A DNA stretch of 64,000 nt from Patiria miniata (lineage: Eukaryota; Echinodermata; Asteroidea; Valvatida; Asterinidae): NCBI RefSeq assembly GCF_015706575.1, contig NW_024037059.1, positions 34,420,129 to 34,484,128 on the forward strand. The letters run 5' to 3'. The position numbers and the translations under genes are program-made. Below are positions 23,568-35,999 of the stretch, one piece after another. Position 1 is the stretch's first letter. Each line of letters begins with the position of its first letter. A model generated the notes under the pieces. The model was not told the origin of the DNA, made no database searches, and saw only the letters and a program-made list of their open reading frames with translations.

Positions 23568-24754
23568 TTGTTTTGCTCTACAAACATGATCAAACAGGTC
23601 GATGTCCTAGAGCTGTTGGCCGGGGCTACAGACGAGGAGACAACCCAAGCGACTCAACCAGACGAGTCCGGCCCCTCCAACTCCTACAGCGGCAATCCGC
23701 TGGATAAACCATCGGGTAAGCCTAAAGGCAAAACCTCGACCAAGGGTAAACGTAAATCAAACGATTTGGTTACTCGTAACGAGTTTGAAACCCTTCAAAA
23801 CCAGCTCACTTCCATTGCTAATGCAATGGAACAGATACAGAATTTCATTCTATCTGAGCCACTCCCTAAACGGGCCAAAACTGACCCGACATCCGATGAC
23901 GAGTCGGACAGCACCCTGAATGTTAGTAAGGCTGTCGACGATCTCTTGCAAAACAAAAAGCAAACTGAGCAAGGGGATTCCGACATGGCTGTGCTACAAG
24001 ACTATGAACAGTTGTATGATGATGGGAGTGCAACTGGGGCCCCAATCAACGAAAAGTTGGCTGGGCTCATGACCAAAATGATGCGTCAGAAGCTGGCCGA
24101 TGACAAAGTCACTGAGAAATTGAAAAGTCTAGAACGCCCTTCAAATGTTGAGGCGTTGGGAGTCACCAGGGTAAACCCTGAGGTATGGAACCCTTAAATC
24201 AAAGACCCGTTCGCTAGACATTAAAATGCAAAAGGCCCAACAATCCCTTCTAGCAGGTGTGGTGCCTATTGTGCGGGCAATTGAATCACTAATGGCCACG
24301 GCTAACGCCCCCCTCTGCGTCCGATAAACTGGACAATTCCAGAGTCGAGATTAACCGACTACTTGACGCAGTCTCCATGATTGGGCATGCCAATCGTGAA
24401 CTGAGACGAGATCTCATTAAACCCGATTTAAATCAACAATTCGGGGGTCTTTGCTCTGCCCAAGTACCCATAACTGGACTGTTATTTGGGGACAACCTTA
24501 CTCAAAAATGTAAGGACATACAGGAAACTAATAAATTGGGGCATAAAGTCGGTCAACGTTACCGAGGCTCAACGGGCAAACCTGGCTATGGACAATTCCA
24601 ACGCCGGCGGGACACACAACCGTATCAGTCGTCGATGTCCCGCGGGAATTTTCGCCAGGGCGCTTTAAACTACAAGCGCCACAACAACACCAACTGGCGG
24701 GACAAGAAGTTGCAATATGCTCCCGCAAGACAGTCGAGTGCACCAACCAAATAG
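23568..24754 (+). pseudogene. DIRS gag-like region (fossil)
   Basis: An acidic Ser/Thr/Pro-rich N-terminal part, a Lys-rich basic stretch, a coiled-coil-like segment (QNQLTSIANAMEQIQNF) and a C-terminal Arg/Gln-rich, RGG-like part (QRRRDTQPYQSS) before the RT region. Position and composition fit the ORF1 of DIRS-like elements. Not a single open frame. Confidence 0.6.
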
Positions 24755-24846
24755 ATCCGTGCACTTCGGTTAGTAAATACAGTCAAAATCAAGCTGATTT
24801 ACCGATAGCAACGAATGCATCTAAAAACATACATGTATATGAGTTT

Positions 24847-26500
24847 GTGAGCAAGCAACAATTTGGAAACGCTCACCCCAAAATGGTCTCTAATGACACA
24901 ATGCATGAGCACAAATGTGATAGTGCGAATAGTATCATGGCAGGCAGACTTGCTAAATTTATAACAAAATGGCGTGAAATAACTTCAGATAATTGGGTTC
25001 TCTATGCAGTACAACATTATTACATTGAATTTGCCAAACGGCCTGTACAAAATATTCTCCCTCGTGAAATTTTATTTTCACAACATGAAGTTAGTCTGGT
25101 ATGTGAAGAGATAGACAAAATGCGTCTAAAGGCCATTGTTGAAACAAGCCATGTAAAAGGGGAATTCCTTTCAAATCTATTTATCCGCCCTAAGAAAGAC
25201 GGATCTTTTCGGCCCATTATTAACCTGCGTGGGCTCAATGCTTTTGTTGCATACTTCCATTTCAAAATGGAGACAATACATTACGCAACACAGTTGATCA
25301 CACAAAACTGCTTCATGGCGTCTATCGATTTGAAAGACGCATATTTTGCTATTCCCATTGCGCAGGAACACAGAAAGTTCTTAAGATTTATTTGGCAAGG
25401 GAAAGTTTATGAGTTTACCTGCCTGCCTTTTGGGCTTTCAAGTGCCCCTCGAGTGTTCACTAAGGTGATGAAACCTCTTATTGCCACACTCAGAAACATG
25501 GGTCACGAATCTTGTGACTATATAGATGATTCGTTGCTATTGGGCAGAACATTTGATGAATGTTTAAATAACATCAAAGCCCGGACGTCCCTTACTGAAG
25601 ATTTGGGATTTGTCATAAACAGACAGAAGTCTAATTTGGAACCCGCACATGAGGTAATTTTTTGGGGTTTGTACTAAACTCAGTACAAATGACAGTCACT
25701 ATCCCACCACAAAAAGGGGACAAAATTGTGACATCCATTCATAAGGTAATACATGCTCCTCATCCTAAAATTCGGGATGTGGCGAGAGTCATAGGACTCC
25801 TCGTCTCATGTGAATTAGCAGTGCCCTGTGAATTAGACAGCTCTTTAGACGATCGGTAGAGAACCTAAAAAACAAGGCACTCACGCAAAATGGCGGTAAC
25901 TTTGAGGCGCAAATGACTCTGTCCGAGCGAGTTATTTCTGACCTAAACTGGTGGGCTTCTAATTTAAAAACATCATGAGCCCCAATGCGTAGAAGCATGC
26001 CTGATTTTATTGTCGAAACCGACGCTTCATGTCAGGGGTGGGGAGCCCATTGTGGCGACCAGACTTTTGGGGGACAGTGGTCTTCTGAAGAATCAGTGAA
26101 CCATATTAATTTTCTAGAGCTAAAGGCATGTTACCTGGCCTTAGAATCACTTTTTTCAAAGGCTCATGACATTCATGTCCATTTAAAATCGGACAATTCA
26201 ACTGCAGTTGCATATATATGTGTCATTTTGGGGGCTCACAATCCCCAATATTGAATGAATTGGCCAGGGAAATCTGGCTATGGTGTATGGTCCGAAACAT
26301 ATGGCTTTCAGTGTCCCACTTGCCAGGCATTAAAAACAAAATCGCTGATTTTGCCTCAAGACACTTCCATGAAGATTTGGAGTGGAAATTAGATTCATGC
26401 ATTTTTGCGAACATTACTGAAGTTTTTCCAGTACCGCAAATTGATCTGTTTGCATCTCGTCTGAATTTTCAGATAGAACCCTTTGTATCTTAGCATCTAG
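24847..26500 (+). pseudogene. DIRS reverse transcriptase and RNase H (fossil)
   Basis: RT signatures in order: FIRPKKDGSFRPIINLRGLN, IDLKDAYFAIPI, FTCLPFGLSSAPRVF, YIDDSLLLG. RNase H follows with VETDASCQGWGAHCG, FLELKACYLAL and SDNSTAVAYI. The YIDDS catalytic box and the LPFGLSSAPR phrase are typical of DIRS elements. A few breaks. Confidence 0.85.
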
Positions 26501-26747
26501 AGCCAGGTGCATCGCATGTGGACGCGTTCACCCTTGACTGGTCACGGTCAATCTTTTATGCGTTTCCACCATTCTGCCTAATTGATAGAGTGCTGTCAAA
26601 AATAGACAGTGACATGGCTGTGGGAATACTTGTTTTTCCATTTTGGCACGCGCAAACGTGGTTCCCTAAATTGCTCAAAATGCTAATAAGGTTACCTATT
26701 ATATTGCCAAACAAGCCTGATTTGCTTACACTTCCCTCCTCAGGTAG

Positions 26748-27761
26748 ATGTCATCCATTGCGACATCGACTGAGGCTTGCGGCCTGTCTCTTGTCAGGAA
26801 GACTTTGCGAATGCAAGGCATTTCAAGCGAGTCTGCCGACATCATCATTGCATCTTGGAGAGATTCTACCAGAAAATGTTACTGGTCTGCCCTCAAAAAA
26901 TGGGTTTCGTTCTGTATTAGGGCAAAAACTGATCCAGTTCGAGCAACTGTACAGTCAGTAATTTCCTGCCTAACTGAACAATTTCACGAGGGCAGTGGGT
27001 ACAATAGCCTGAACACATTACGCAGTGCCTTATCTGCAGTCGTAATCCCCGAAGAGGGAATGACTGTCGGATCACATCCTCTCGTCAAGAGATTTATGAC
27101 AGGGGTGTTTAACCTCCGACCTCTGACACCAAAATACTCATGTACATGGGACGTTAAAGTAGTCTTAGACTACCTCAAAAATTTGGGTCCCAATGATAAA
27201 TTATTACTTAAAGACCTTACTTTGAAAATGGTCGTACTTATATCGGTGCAACGTTGTCAAACACTGTCTTTACTTAACCTCGATTGTATTCAGGTTACCA
27301 CAAATGGTGTTGTGTTTGTTATTGATATATTAATTAAGACCTCAAAGGTTGGGAAACAGAACACTAATGTTGCAATGTAACAGTATCCCCAAGACCACTT
27401 GCTATGTGTTGTAACTTTACTGAAAGAGTATCTACGCAGAACACATGCCATACGGGGTACCAACAGAAAGCTGTTTTTGAGTTATGTGATGCCACACAAA
27501 GAAGTTGGCGCACAAACAATCTCCAGGTGGATAAAATCCACGCTTGGGAATGCAGGTGTAGACATCAACACCTTCTCAGCTCACAGCACAAGATCAGCAT
27601 CATGCAGTGCCGCCTATAGACAGGGAGTACCGGTAGAAATCATCCTGAAGACCGCAGGCTGGACGAATTGTTCAACATTTGCAAAATTCTACAATAAACC
27701 GGTTCAGGCTTCCAGTTTCACTAAGGCAGTTTTGGACTGTGCCACTGCCACGGTACCTTAA
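26748..27761 (+). pseudogene. DIRS tyrosine recombinase (fossil)
   Basis: The tyrosine-recombinase residues are recognisable: the first Arg in VQRCQTLSLL, His-x-x-Arg in FSAHSTRSASC and the putative Tyr nucleophile in FAKFYNKPV. The N-terminal core-binding part has SWRDSTRKCYWSALKKW. Such enzymes integrate the circular cDNA without making target-site duplications. Broken. Confidence 0.85.
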
Positions 27762-28246
27762 GAATAATTAATAAACATTATTCATGCTAACTGTATATCA
27801 TACAAACCATGATATTTGTCGAGACCTGTAAACAGTCTCTGTTTATGTCAATTCATGATTGGTTTTCAATTATTATGTGCTGACTATAATTGCTGCGAAG
27901 CTTCAGCAGAGAACAAGTCAAAGTGCACGTTAATTTTATTTTTTGCCTTGAGCAGAGCCAGGCTTTAATTCATACTGTTATGATTATCGAATAACTTCGT
28001 TAAACTAAGTATATCATGTACCGTTATGTACTTATACGTTGGTTCAAATATGACCAGAATATCTGAGGTGAGGTTGGTTCAACCCTTTCAGTAATTATGT
28101 AACATGTTGAATTAAAATAAATTCTGTATCACGCTGTGCAAATGCGCACAAATTGATCATGAGAAATAAACATGACATACATGTATATATATTACGGCAG
28201 ACTGAATTGTTTGTTCTTTTGTTCTTGCCGTCAACTTGTACTCTAA

Positions 28247-28375
28247 ACCTCTCACGTAAGGCCGAGGTGCTATGTGATAGTGAGGTAGAATTTAAAAATT
28301 AAACGAAAGAAATGAAGTTTAATTGTAATTCTATCGAATCTATCACTAGCACCGAAGGACAAACGTACCCGCCCA
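28247..28375. repeat. DIRS internal complementary region
   Basis: 28,253-28,294 is the reverse complement of the left outer edge near 23,391-23,432; about 28,290-28,367 is the reverse complement of the right outer edge near 28,520-28,597. The two halves meet at a shared AAT, as expected for templating the joined ends of the circular intermediate. Confidence 0.85.
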
Positions 28376-29199
28376 TGGTCCTTTTGCCAAAAAACAGGCA
28401 TAATGTTGGGAAACCCATCCCTTTGGAATTGACGGCATATTTAGAGTACACTGTACCCTGTTTTATTACAATAGATGCTCTAAAGCGTGACGATACATTC
28501 CGGTGGAAGGTGCAATCTCACGTAAGTCCTTCGGTGCTAGTGATAGATTCGATAGAATTACAATTAAACTTCATTTCTTTCGTTTAATTTTTAAATTAGA
28601 TATTTACATACGGGGCGACCGTGACTCGAAATATTTCCTTGTAAACCAATTTTCTGATTCGGGGTTTAGGTATTTTTTCGTTCAAATTCTAAATCAGTAT
28701 ATATTAAACGAATACGACCATAACTGTCGAACATAATTCTCTAATGTAGACTGTATAACACGGTCATATATGGTGTGATGCTTTTCAATCGAGATGCACT
28801 CCATTCAGATTCTGTATATAATTTTATCGATAGCTCTCTGCTTGACGTTCAACGCAATTGTGCAGTTCGCATGCGGCCTTCATACGTTGAAATGTTGACA
28901 CAGAGCTTTATTCAGTCATGACGTATAACTGAAAGGCACACGTACACTTGACGCGTGTAATATATAAATTGATTGTATTTTGTTGATTTTGATTTGATTG
29001 TGTTTTGTAAATTGATTGTATCCGCGTGTGTAACCACAGGTCAACTCAATAAAAATAGATTCAGTGAGACCTCAACAGATTTAGAAGTTATCAATGACCA
29101 TGGATAGGATGTTAAGTACAAGCGATTGTAAGACCTAACAGTGATATTTCGAGGGCCACAGTTAACTTGAGAAATGAAGGTTTGCATGGTGGAAAGATA

Positions 29200-29420
29200 C
29201 CAAGGCAAGATAAGTTTGCAGTAGCACCATGTGAATAAATCTCTTTTGTGAGTATGTGTGGTTCTCAAAAGAACCGGAGGGACTCAACGTTTCGAACAGT
29301 TTGCTTTGCCCGTCGTCAGGAGAATGAGGGATTCCAACGATGATGCAGTGTTATAAGGATGGGGGCGGTGAGGCTGCAATACTAGTGGAGCTCGAAACCG
29401 GTGAAGCTGAGAAGGATGCA
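29200..29420 (-). repeat. Dispersed repeat with histone-like hairpin, copy 1
   Basis: Shares 'gtagcaccatgtg', 'ttttgtgagtatgtgtgg', 'actcaacgtttcg' and 'ctgcccgtcgtcaggaga'-type text with 55,470-55,620. On the minus strand 29,260-29,275 reads GGTTCTTTTGAGAACC, a perfect 6-bp stem with a 4-base loop resembling the metazoan histone mRNA 3' stem-loop. No histone gene is adjacent. Confidence 0.6.
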
Positions 29421-29622
29421 AGTCGACTGAGGGATGCTGGATGATCACTGTAGCGTGTCAGTACACAGTGAGGGGGCAAAGGGGAAGAAGCTAAGGGTAT
29501 AGGTGACCCATTGGACATCCGATGGGTCTCCTATACCCTATAGGAAAACGTAGATTTAGTCATCGCCGATGGGTTACCATAGCCGGGAGAAACCGATATA
29601 CAGCCGAACAAAATGCATGTTG

Positions 29623-29815
29623 ACAGTGGCATGCATGATAACATGTCCCCTAACAAGCATTTAAGGGAGAAAGAGAGAGAGGGAGAATAATGACTCCGCC
29701 CTTCTTTTCCCTTTCCCCCCGCTTATTTTCCTCTTTTTTTCGTTTTCCGTTGGGGGGGGGGGGGGGGGGGGGGCAAGGCAAGCACCCCCTTGCCCCCCGC
29801 GACGCCCATGAACGC
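29623..29815. repeat. G-run repeat with CAGTGGC-type left end
   Basis: Begins 'acagtggcatgcatgataac' and continues 'tgtcccctaacaagcattt'; a related start occurs at 35,047 ('acagtgacgtgcatgataac'). It ends in a 20-base G run and CCCCTTGCCCCCCGCGACGCC. Non-coding. Confidence 0.5.
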
Positions 29816-30100
29816 AATCGAATGGCAATGGCAATATGGAAGATTCACGCCCCTCGATACTGCAGAACTTACCGAAGCAAAGTCAACACCATCTCGGCAT
29901 CCACGTTAATTCCACATGTTACTACAGTTGAACAAAAGTAGACTGATAGTGATACAGAATTTATTGCTAGCATCTTTCGTGATGTAGGCGTGTTATAGCG
30001 CCCTCAAGATAATAATCGAGAAATGAGGTTATTGAAATTTCGAAATCGTTGCGGTTCTAGCCTTCATCTCTTGTATTAATAAGAACTGAGGCCTAATGGG

Positions 30101-30405
30101 AGTAAGCCGTCTAAACAATATCCGTATCACCAGAAAGAGTAACAATAAAAAGATTGACTATTTTGGCCACGTTAAAAGAATGCAACCCACAAGATACCCC
30201 AAAATGGCACTAGAAGGCAACGTCAAATGAGACAGACCCAGAGGCCGTCCACCGAAACGATGGCTTGACTGCATCTCACAGGACTGCATCTCAAGATCAA
30301 TCCCAAAAATAACTGATGCAGCAAGGTTGGCTATGCACAGGAAAGTTTGGCATAACATCACTATGCAGAAGCCATCACGAGGTCTCCTACCTGCGTGGAC
30401 GGCAT
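30101..30405 (+). pseudogene. LINE reverse-transcriptase 3' end fragment
   Basis: The plus-strand reading contains IDYFGHVKRMQPTRYPKMAL, an in-frame stop, then RPRGRPPKRWLDCISQD and TDAARLAMHRKVW. The 'FGHV-RM ... RGRP-KRW' signature is the usual C-terminal end of many invertebrate LINE polymerases (Nimb/I/CR1-like groups). 5'-truncated dead copy, consistent with target-primed insertion. Clade not determined. Confidence 0.75.
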
Positions 30406-30479
30406 AAGTCAAGAAAGTCAAGGAATACAATAATCTAAGTTTGGTCTCATTGAATGAACAAAACATGGACGTAAATTGA

Positions 30480-31375
30480 CTCGGAGCAGCAGCAGCGGAA
30501 CGGGTTTGAAGAGGGGGGGGGGCATCACCAAAAAGGGGCACTTGCTCAGCCTTTTTTTTTGATTGCACATCCGTGCTGAAAGGTCGACACGTGTTTTTCA
30601 CCGGACACCTGGCCTCCGTAAAATCAAATGTGTGTGTGTGTGGGTGGGTGGGTGGGTGGGTAAGTGGGTGTGAGCTTGTCTTACATACGCAGTGTGGACT
30701 TCCGAACAAAAGACGTCCACATAATGTAGGTAGCACCGACGTTGTGTGGACTTGCCCACGTCCACACAGTGTTTCCCCATTTCTGGAAAACAGGTTTAGA
30801 GGCATTTTTGGGTTAGGTTTATCCGTAGCAGAATGAAGAGAAACACTAAAGGGAATCATAGAAAAAAAATTGGGTTGAAAGAGTTTTCACAGTTTGAGAA
30901 AAATGAGTTTTTTCACTGGTTTTTCTTAACTACACGAAAGCAATGGAAAGTCCACACTAGTCATGTGAAACAAGTGTGGGTGTGTGTGTGTGGGTGTGTG
31001 TGTGTGTGTGTGGGGGGGGGGTGGTTAGTACCATCTGTCTGTGGGAGCGCTGTTCAAAACCGACAATTATGCACACAGAGGGCCAATATATGGTGCTTTT
31101 CAGGGCGATACACGTGCGAAATTCTGAAAAAGGCACCCAAAACGGCAGATGCCACAAAAAAGGGCAACACTTCTTTTCTGAAAAGGGCACTTGTTTAGAA
31201 AAAAAGGCCACTTCCTAAAAAAAGGCACTCTTTACAAATTATTGGGGGGGGGGGGGGGGGTAAGCCCGTTGAAAAAAAGGGCATTTGAATGGAAAAAGGC
31301 AGTCTTTACAAAATATTTGGGGTTGGGGTTGGGTTAAATACCCCCCTTACCCCCCCCCCCCCCGGCTACGCCTAT
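30480..31375 (+). mobile_element. G-run element R2, longest copy
   Basis: Starts near a G run at 30,515 and ends 'cccggctacgcctatg'. It contains the 'cacatccgtgctgaaaggt' block, a (GT/GGGT)n microsatellite, an AAACAGGTTTAGAGGCATTT block, a second (GT)n tract, 'aaaagggcac' phrases and G/C runs. Copies or parts occur at 16,672-16,997, 44,060-44,400 (reverse) and 58,675-59,150. Conserved minus-strand frames starting MIPFSVSLHSATDK appear in each copy but look like by-products. Confidence 0.75.
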
Positions 31376-31880
31376 GTTAAGTGTTTTATATTTTACAACA
31401 TCCTTTTTTAATAAAGTTTGAATTTATGTTTTATTCATTTTTATGAATGTCAGGGCCCTATGGAAGACCACCGAATGGTGAATATAGGCTACCTTGGATA
31501 AATATTAGAAATCAATAAACGAGGCTGCCCCACCACAAATTTCCTCCAAACAAGTCTGTGCAAACCAACAATGTAAAGAAACCGAAGGTTTTGACATGGC
31601 ACGTGCATGAGCACTGAAGTTTACCGATACGCAAGTATCCTGCCAACCCTTTAGATTAACGAAGCATTCAACCTAAGAAATGAATGAATGATTATGGGCG
31701 CGAATTTTAAACCTGCAGAAACACTCTTTTTGGGACTCACCAATTAGGCCTAGATGACGATGAAACCATTTTGAATATTTACAGGATTAATTTTGTGGAA
31801 AGAGGCCAGGGTTTTGATTTTTGAAGGACATTATGGGGTAAAAACGACGACAGTGACCATGCAGCGACACACGCACGTAA

Positions 31881-32028
31881 GTTTGTTTATGGTGTAAATC
31901 GAGGATTTTCTTTTGTTCCTCTTCACTTTTCCTTTGTTTGTACTTGAACTTTTTCGGAACAGCTCTCATCAGTTTTGTACACGTTTTCCAACCGAGGAGT
32001 GTGTCCTCGATTTACACCATGAACAAAC
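31881..32028. mobile_element. Small MITE with GTTTGTTTATGGTG ends
   Basis: 148 bp with terminal inverted repeats GTTTGTTTATGGTGTAAATC / GATTTACACCATGAACAAAC. A diverged relative lies at 43,861-44,053 (GTTTGTGGTGGTAATCGAGG ... GACACCATAAGCAAAC). No coding capacity. Confidence 0.7.
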
Positions 32029-32507
32029 GCCCACACACTTTAAACAAACATGGCGATAGTGCCCAAGCTGATTTTGTAGACCGCCACTGATTGGTTGATG
32101 AACAGTTCCACTTAGAAGCAAATCTCTGCTTTGTCCAGAATAGCAAGGGGGCAAGGGGGAGTGGGTGTAATAGCGAGAACAGTAGGAACACCAGTCTGGA
32201 AGGATATTGATAATTGGACAAAACTTTCATAAAATAACTTTTTTTTTCGGTGGGACTAAGTTAAGTATACAGCATAAGAATCAGCAAGTGCAAAAAAATC
32301 AGAGGCACCCATTTTACGGAAGTATAAGATAATGAAAGAGTCGTGCTGTATTCACATTTTTGGGGCCAATAATCAGAGTCGTGTGGGCCAATTTCGACCA
32401 CAATTGCGGATCGGTTTGGTATAGTGGCCATTCTGACAAGTGCAGAAACATGTAACCATTTACTGGGGGAGTAGGTTTGCCACGTTAAACAGCAGCTTCG
32501 CCACCAG

Positions 32508-34150
32508 CGCGCATAGTGCACTTGTGTGAGTGTAGGCCTATCAATTCGCATGGTCGCTACTGGAAAATTGGGTTCAAAAGTCGCACTCTCTTCCGAAATA
32601 CTGTTCAAAATAAATATAATAATAGGGCCAATATATTAAAGAGAAGATTGCCTGAGGTGACAGACGTCATTTTGGAGAGACAAAATCTTTTAAGAATAAA
32701 AAAGACTGAGGTGTCGCGAGTCCGAAACTTCACAATCATCCATACGCCTATACTCACCCCGCCTTGTCGTCGATATCAGAAGGTTTGGATGGCTTTGATT
32801 TCCGTTTCTGATTCTGATTCTTCCTCGGGTTTTTCTTGCCACCTGTCTTTCCCACGGCTCCTTCAGCGGCGCCTCGCTGATCTCTACTCTCTCCGTTATC
32901 AATTGTTTTAGCTTTGAAGCTTTCGAAAATGCTTCAGTCTGGAGTAATTATTCCCTCCACTTTAATCGATTCGGAACGCCCAAACTGGCACTGTTCACTT
33001 CTGTGATTTCTCACGGCAGCTTATTCTATAACATTGCGTACTCAATGGAACTCCCCTTACGGACCAACAGTATCGATTTAATGTAATTGAACGAATTATA
33101 TGCATTGACTGGAAATAATCGATTGTTTGTAATTGAGCGAATTAAATCCAGCTCTTTTCACACAAGATGTAACGCAGTTATCGTATACCTATTAAAAGGA
33201 ATTTAATTGTAACAGTATGAGTAGGATACTTTTGGAATTATGTTTCTCGAAGTGCACATGGAATATACAATAGTAATGTCAGTAAGTTGAGTGCATAGAA
33301 TCGATACTATGTTCTCTGTACCGATTTTTTTTCTCTTATAGACACTGATGATGTCATACACTAAAAATAAGCTTGGGAACCTTGAATGAGAAATTTTGAT
33401 AAGTGGTAGTCAGACGGGGTGATTCGAAATATAAATCGGGTAGAGGGGAAATATTTCCTGGTCAACCAATTTTCCTGATTCGGGGCTTCGTATTTTGTCG
33501 TTCAAATTCTTAATCATGTAATATTAAACGAATAGCTTTGAAGAGTATGTCGAATGATAGACTGTCACTAATACCCACGGTACCCACCACCCAAAACAGG
33601 GAGCTGGGAAGGGCTCATTTCTTAGGATGTATGACGTAATTTCTTCCAGCCCTCATTGGATAGAATTTGTTTAAACAATAAAGTTGGCCACGACATGACT
33701 GCTAGTCTATCACAAAATTATGTTAAGGAAACACAAAGCATTTTTGGTAGCTCTCTGCCACGATCAATGCAATTACATGTAAGCGGTTCGCATGCGCCCT
33801 TCACATGCCGAAGCGTTGACAAAGAGTTGTATTGAATAGAATGCAAGTTGATTCAATAATTCCCATTCTCAAGCACTGTGTTCAACCAACAGGAATATCC
33901 CATAGCGCGCGATCGGTACAATAATGCCTTACGTTTGAATAATATTTGTTCATTTTATCGTGGAATAGAACTGCAAGGCCCATTTAACGCTAGGCGAGTC
34001 TATATCAATGAATTGAATATTGATGTATTCGTGTGTAACCGGTACCACGGGTCACCTCAACAAAAATAGATTCAATGAGAACTCAAAAGAGCTAGAAGCG
34101 TGGCCTTGGATAGAGTAGTTAGTACAAACGAGTGCAAGAATTTGAAGTTT
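32508..34150 (+). repeat. Dispersed repeat R1, copy C (longest)
   Basis: About 1.64 kb. Nearly identical to 60,755-62,190 from 'gcgcgcatagtgcacttgtg' onward; the end ('aaaaatagattcaatgagaa') matches copy B. The conserved 70-residue minus-strand frame is explained by the high similarity of the copies. I see no transposase or RT, so R1 is probably non-autonomous; no clear TIR was found. Confidence 0.75.
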
Positions 34151-35050
34151 ATATATTTTTTAGGGCTGTTCAATTCGCAGTTTAATGACTTTTTAACTTT
34201 GTTATGACAGGACATACAAGAATATCCCTACCCAAAGGTTGTTTATTGTGAGTTACTAATAAGGCCAGATAGATTAGACCGTGTATTTAAACACAAAATA
34301 TGACCAAAATAAGTGAGGAAAGATAACATGTAAATTAACAAACAAAGTTACTAAAAGCATCATTATATTACAGCATCAGTGGTAAGAATGACACTCTGGA
34401 GCGAAAACAGGCACCCATCTCTCATTTTTTGTTTATACCCAAATCGATTCCTGAACTCCTATGGGTTATAGTCGTTTGCCACAACAGATAACTTCATACC
34501 ATTCGGGATGGGTACTCGCAAGTGTCTTGGACCCATCTTGGTCCAGCCTGTCCTCTTTTTTACTTTCTCCAGGCTATAATTGGATTTTAATTCTATATAG
34601 TCGGTGGTGGGGGGGGGGGGGGGGGACTCTGAATCCGCGCCTGCCCTGAGTGCGAGGGGTCGCGTGGGCCCTTAAACCTTTCCGTATCAGGATGACCAAA
34701 CTGGATGAAATGTGCCCATCACATCGGTGTAATGTTCAATGACTCAGATGTATGCATGTATCCTTCAATTGTTTCCACACCTATACTCTTTGTGCATTTT
34801 GATTTTAGTATTAGCAACAACAAAACTAATTAATACTTAAGATACAACTTATGTGAATCTTTCCAAACTGCTTTACTTTCATTATTTATCGGAAATTCAA
34901 TCAGGATTTGACCGATTTGATGCGCTAGTTCACATGTGTGCACTTTAATTGACATAAAACGTATTGCAAACGCAAAATGAATGATACCAATAATAACACG
35001 CACCATATAAACCCAAACAATTACATTTAGGAATTATAACATTTAAACTA
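34150..35050. other. Gene-free stretch
   Basis: AT-rich DNA with a G run near 34,607-34,625 next to 'gactctgaatccgcgcctg', which resembles a phrase beside the poly-C run near 23,285 ('agaaccgcgcctgctcc'). No exon recognised. Confidence 0.35.
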
Positions 35051-35142
35051 CAGTGACGTGCATGATAACGTGTCCCGTAAACAAGCATTTAAGAGAAAGA
35101 GGAAAAAATGAAATCACGATAATAGACCCTAAGGCCCCCCCC

Positions 35143-35510
35143 CCCCCAAAAAAGTCTCCGGTTTCTGGTATGCGCGCGCGTCGCCGTAGCCATGCGCGTC
35201 GGCAAAATGAATTTTTTTTTTTCAATGAAAAATGATGTCTCAAAACCGCCAAACTCACTGGTTTGACTGGAATCCTGCTGCTGCACAATTTTAACGTGTT
35301 TTTAGATGGGGTTATGATCGAGAATAAGCTTTATGTGGCCTCTCTGGACTCCCATATATTTGCACTAAGTTTAGTCGGGCACCATTTGCAGTCTTCAGTC
35401 GACATTTGAAGCAAAAAAGTCAGGTAAAAAAAAAAAAAAAGCCGCGTCGCCGCACCACTTTTTGGACAAGCTCCATTATTACCAGAAACCGGAGACTTTT
35501 TTTTTGGCCT
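35143..35510. mobile_element. MITE-like element with AAGTCTCCGGTTTCTGGT ends
   Basis: Inverted ends at 35,150-35,169 (AAAGTCTCCGGTTTCTGGTA) and 35,480-35,503 (ACCAGAAACCGGAGACTTTT). The interior carries two 'gcgtcgccg' segments, again inverted relative to the ends. No ORF with a domain. Confidence 0.65.
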
Positions 35511-35871
35511 AAACAATTGTTATACCAGTTAACTTCTATTTTTATTGTGTGTACTTTCTCTATCTTAGCAGTCCATATGAGACCATACTGAACAGGGACC
35601 CATGGTCCTAGCTGATAAGAGAGGCGTCAGCTCACTGGCAGAAGTTAAACTGCAAAGAACCAAAAGAAAAGTCGCATTATTGGAGATTTTTGCTGCCTTA
35701 TATGTTAAGAGTCGGCAGGCAAATTCCCTTTTCCGTAGGGATGGAGCAATTTCATGAATAATTCAATAGTTTTCGGTGAGAAATGTTTATGCACGAGAAA
35801 AAACCCAATGACATCAGCATCACAGTTGTTTGGTCAACTATTAGGACTTTAAAGAACGGCTATCCTCGAGC

Positions 35872-35945
35872 TGCCCAAGTAGTCTAGTGGATAGTTAGAT
35901 GAGCTATGGATCGAAATAACGCTGGTTTAAGTCCATGGACTATTT
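35872..35945 (+). repeat. tRNA-like SINE head or tRNA pseudogene
   Basis: A-box-like TAGTCTAGTGGATAG followed about 40 bases later by B-box-like GGTTTAAGTCC. The spacing fits an internal RNA polymerase III promoter, but paired acceptor arms are not convincing, so a working tRNA is unlikely. Confidence 0.5.
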
Positions 35946-35999
35946 ATCTCCAAATTAATCGTTGGGATACTTTGAATTTACAGGGGAAAAAGAGAAGGA

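Larger units (their letters stand above)
23391..28597 (+). mobile_element. DIRS-like tyrosine-recombinase retrotransposon (fossil)
   Basis: The left terminal repeat (23,391-23,500) and right terminal repeat (about 28,440-28,597) are inverted copies sharing TCTAAAGCGTGACGATACAT and 'tgcaatctcacgtaag'. An internal complementary region (about 28,247-28,375) joins the complement of the left outer end to the complement of the right outer end, the DIRS hallmark needed for its circular intermediate. Parts: gag-like (23,568-24,754), reverse transcriptase (24,847-25,677; LPFGLSSAPR, YIDDSL), RNase H (about 25,985-26,400; VETDASCQGWG), tyrosine recombinase (26,748-27,761). No LTRs and no DDE integrase, as expected. 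Broken, with a handful of breaks, but the whole architecture is present. Length of about 5.2 kb is normal for the family. Confidence 0.9.
22984..29150 (+). repeat. Dispersed repeat R1, copy B, split by the DIRS element
   Basis: The left part (22,984-23,390) starts GCGTACTCAAGGGAATTCCC and matches copies C and D. The right part (28,598-29,150) resumes with 'tcgaaatatttcc...ccaattttctgattcggg' and ends with the 'aataaaaatagattcagtgag' block that closes copy C. The DIRS element at 23,391-28,597 lies in the gap, so R1 copy B is older than that insertion. Confidence 0.7.

Noticed and set aside
35872-35945. Functional tRNA gene
   Set aside because: A- and B-box-like words are present but no convincing acceptor stem; more likely a SINE head.
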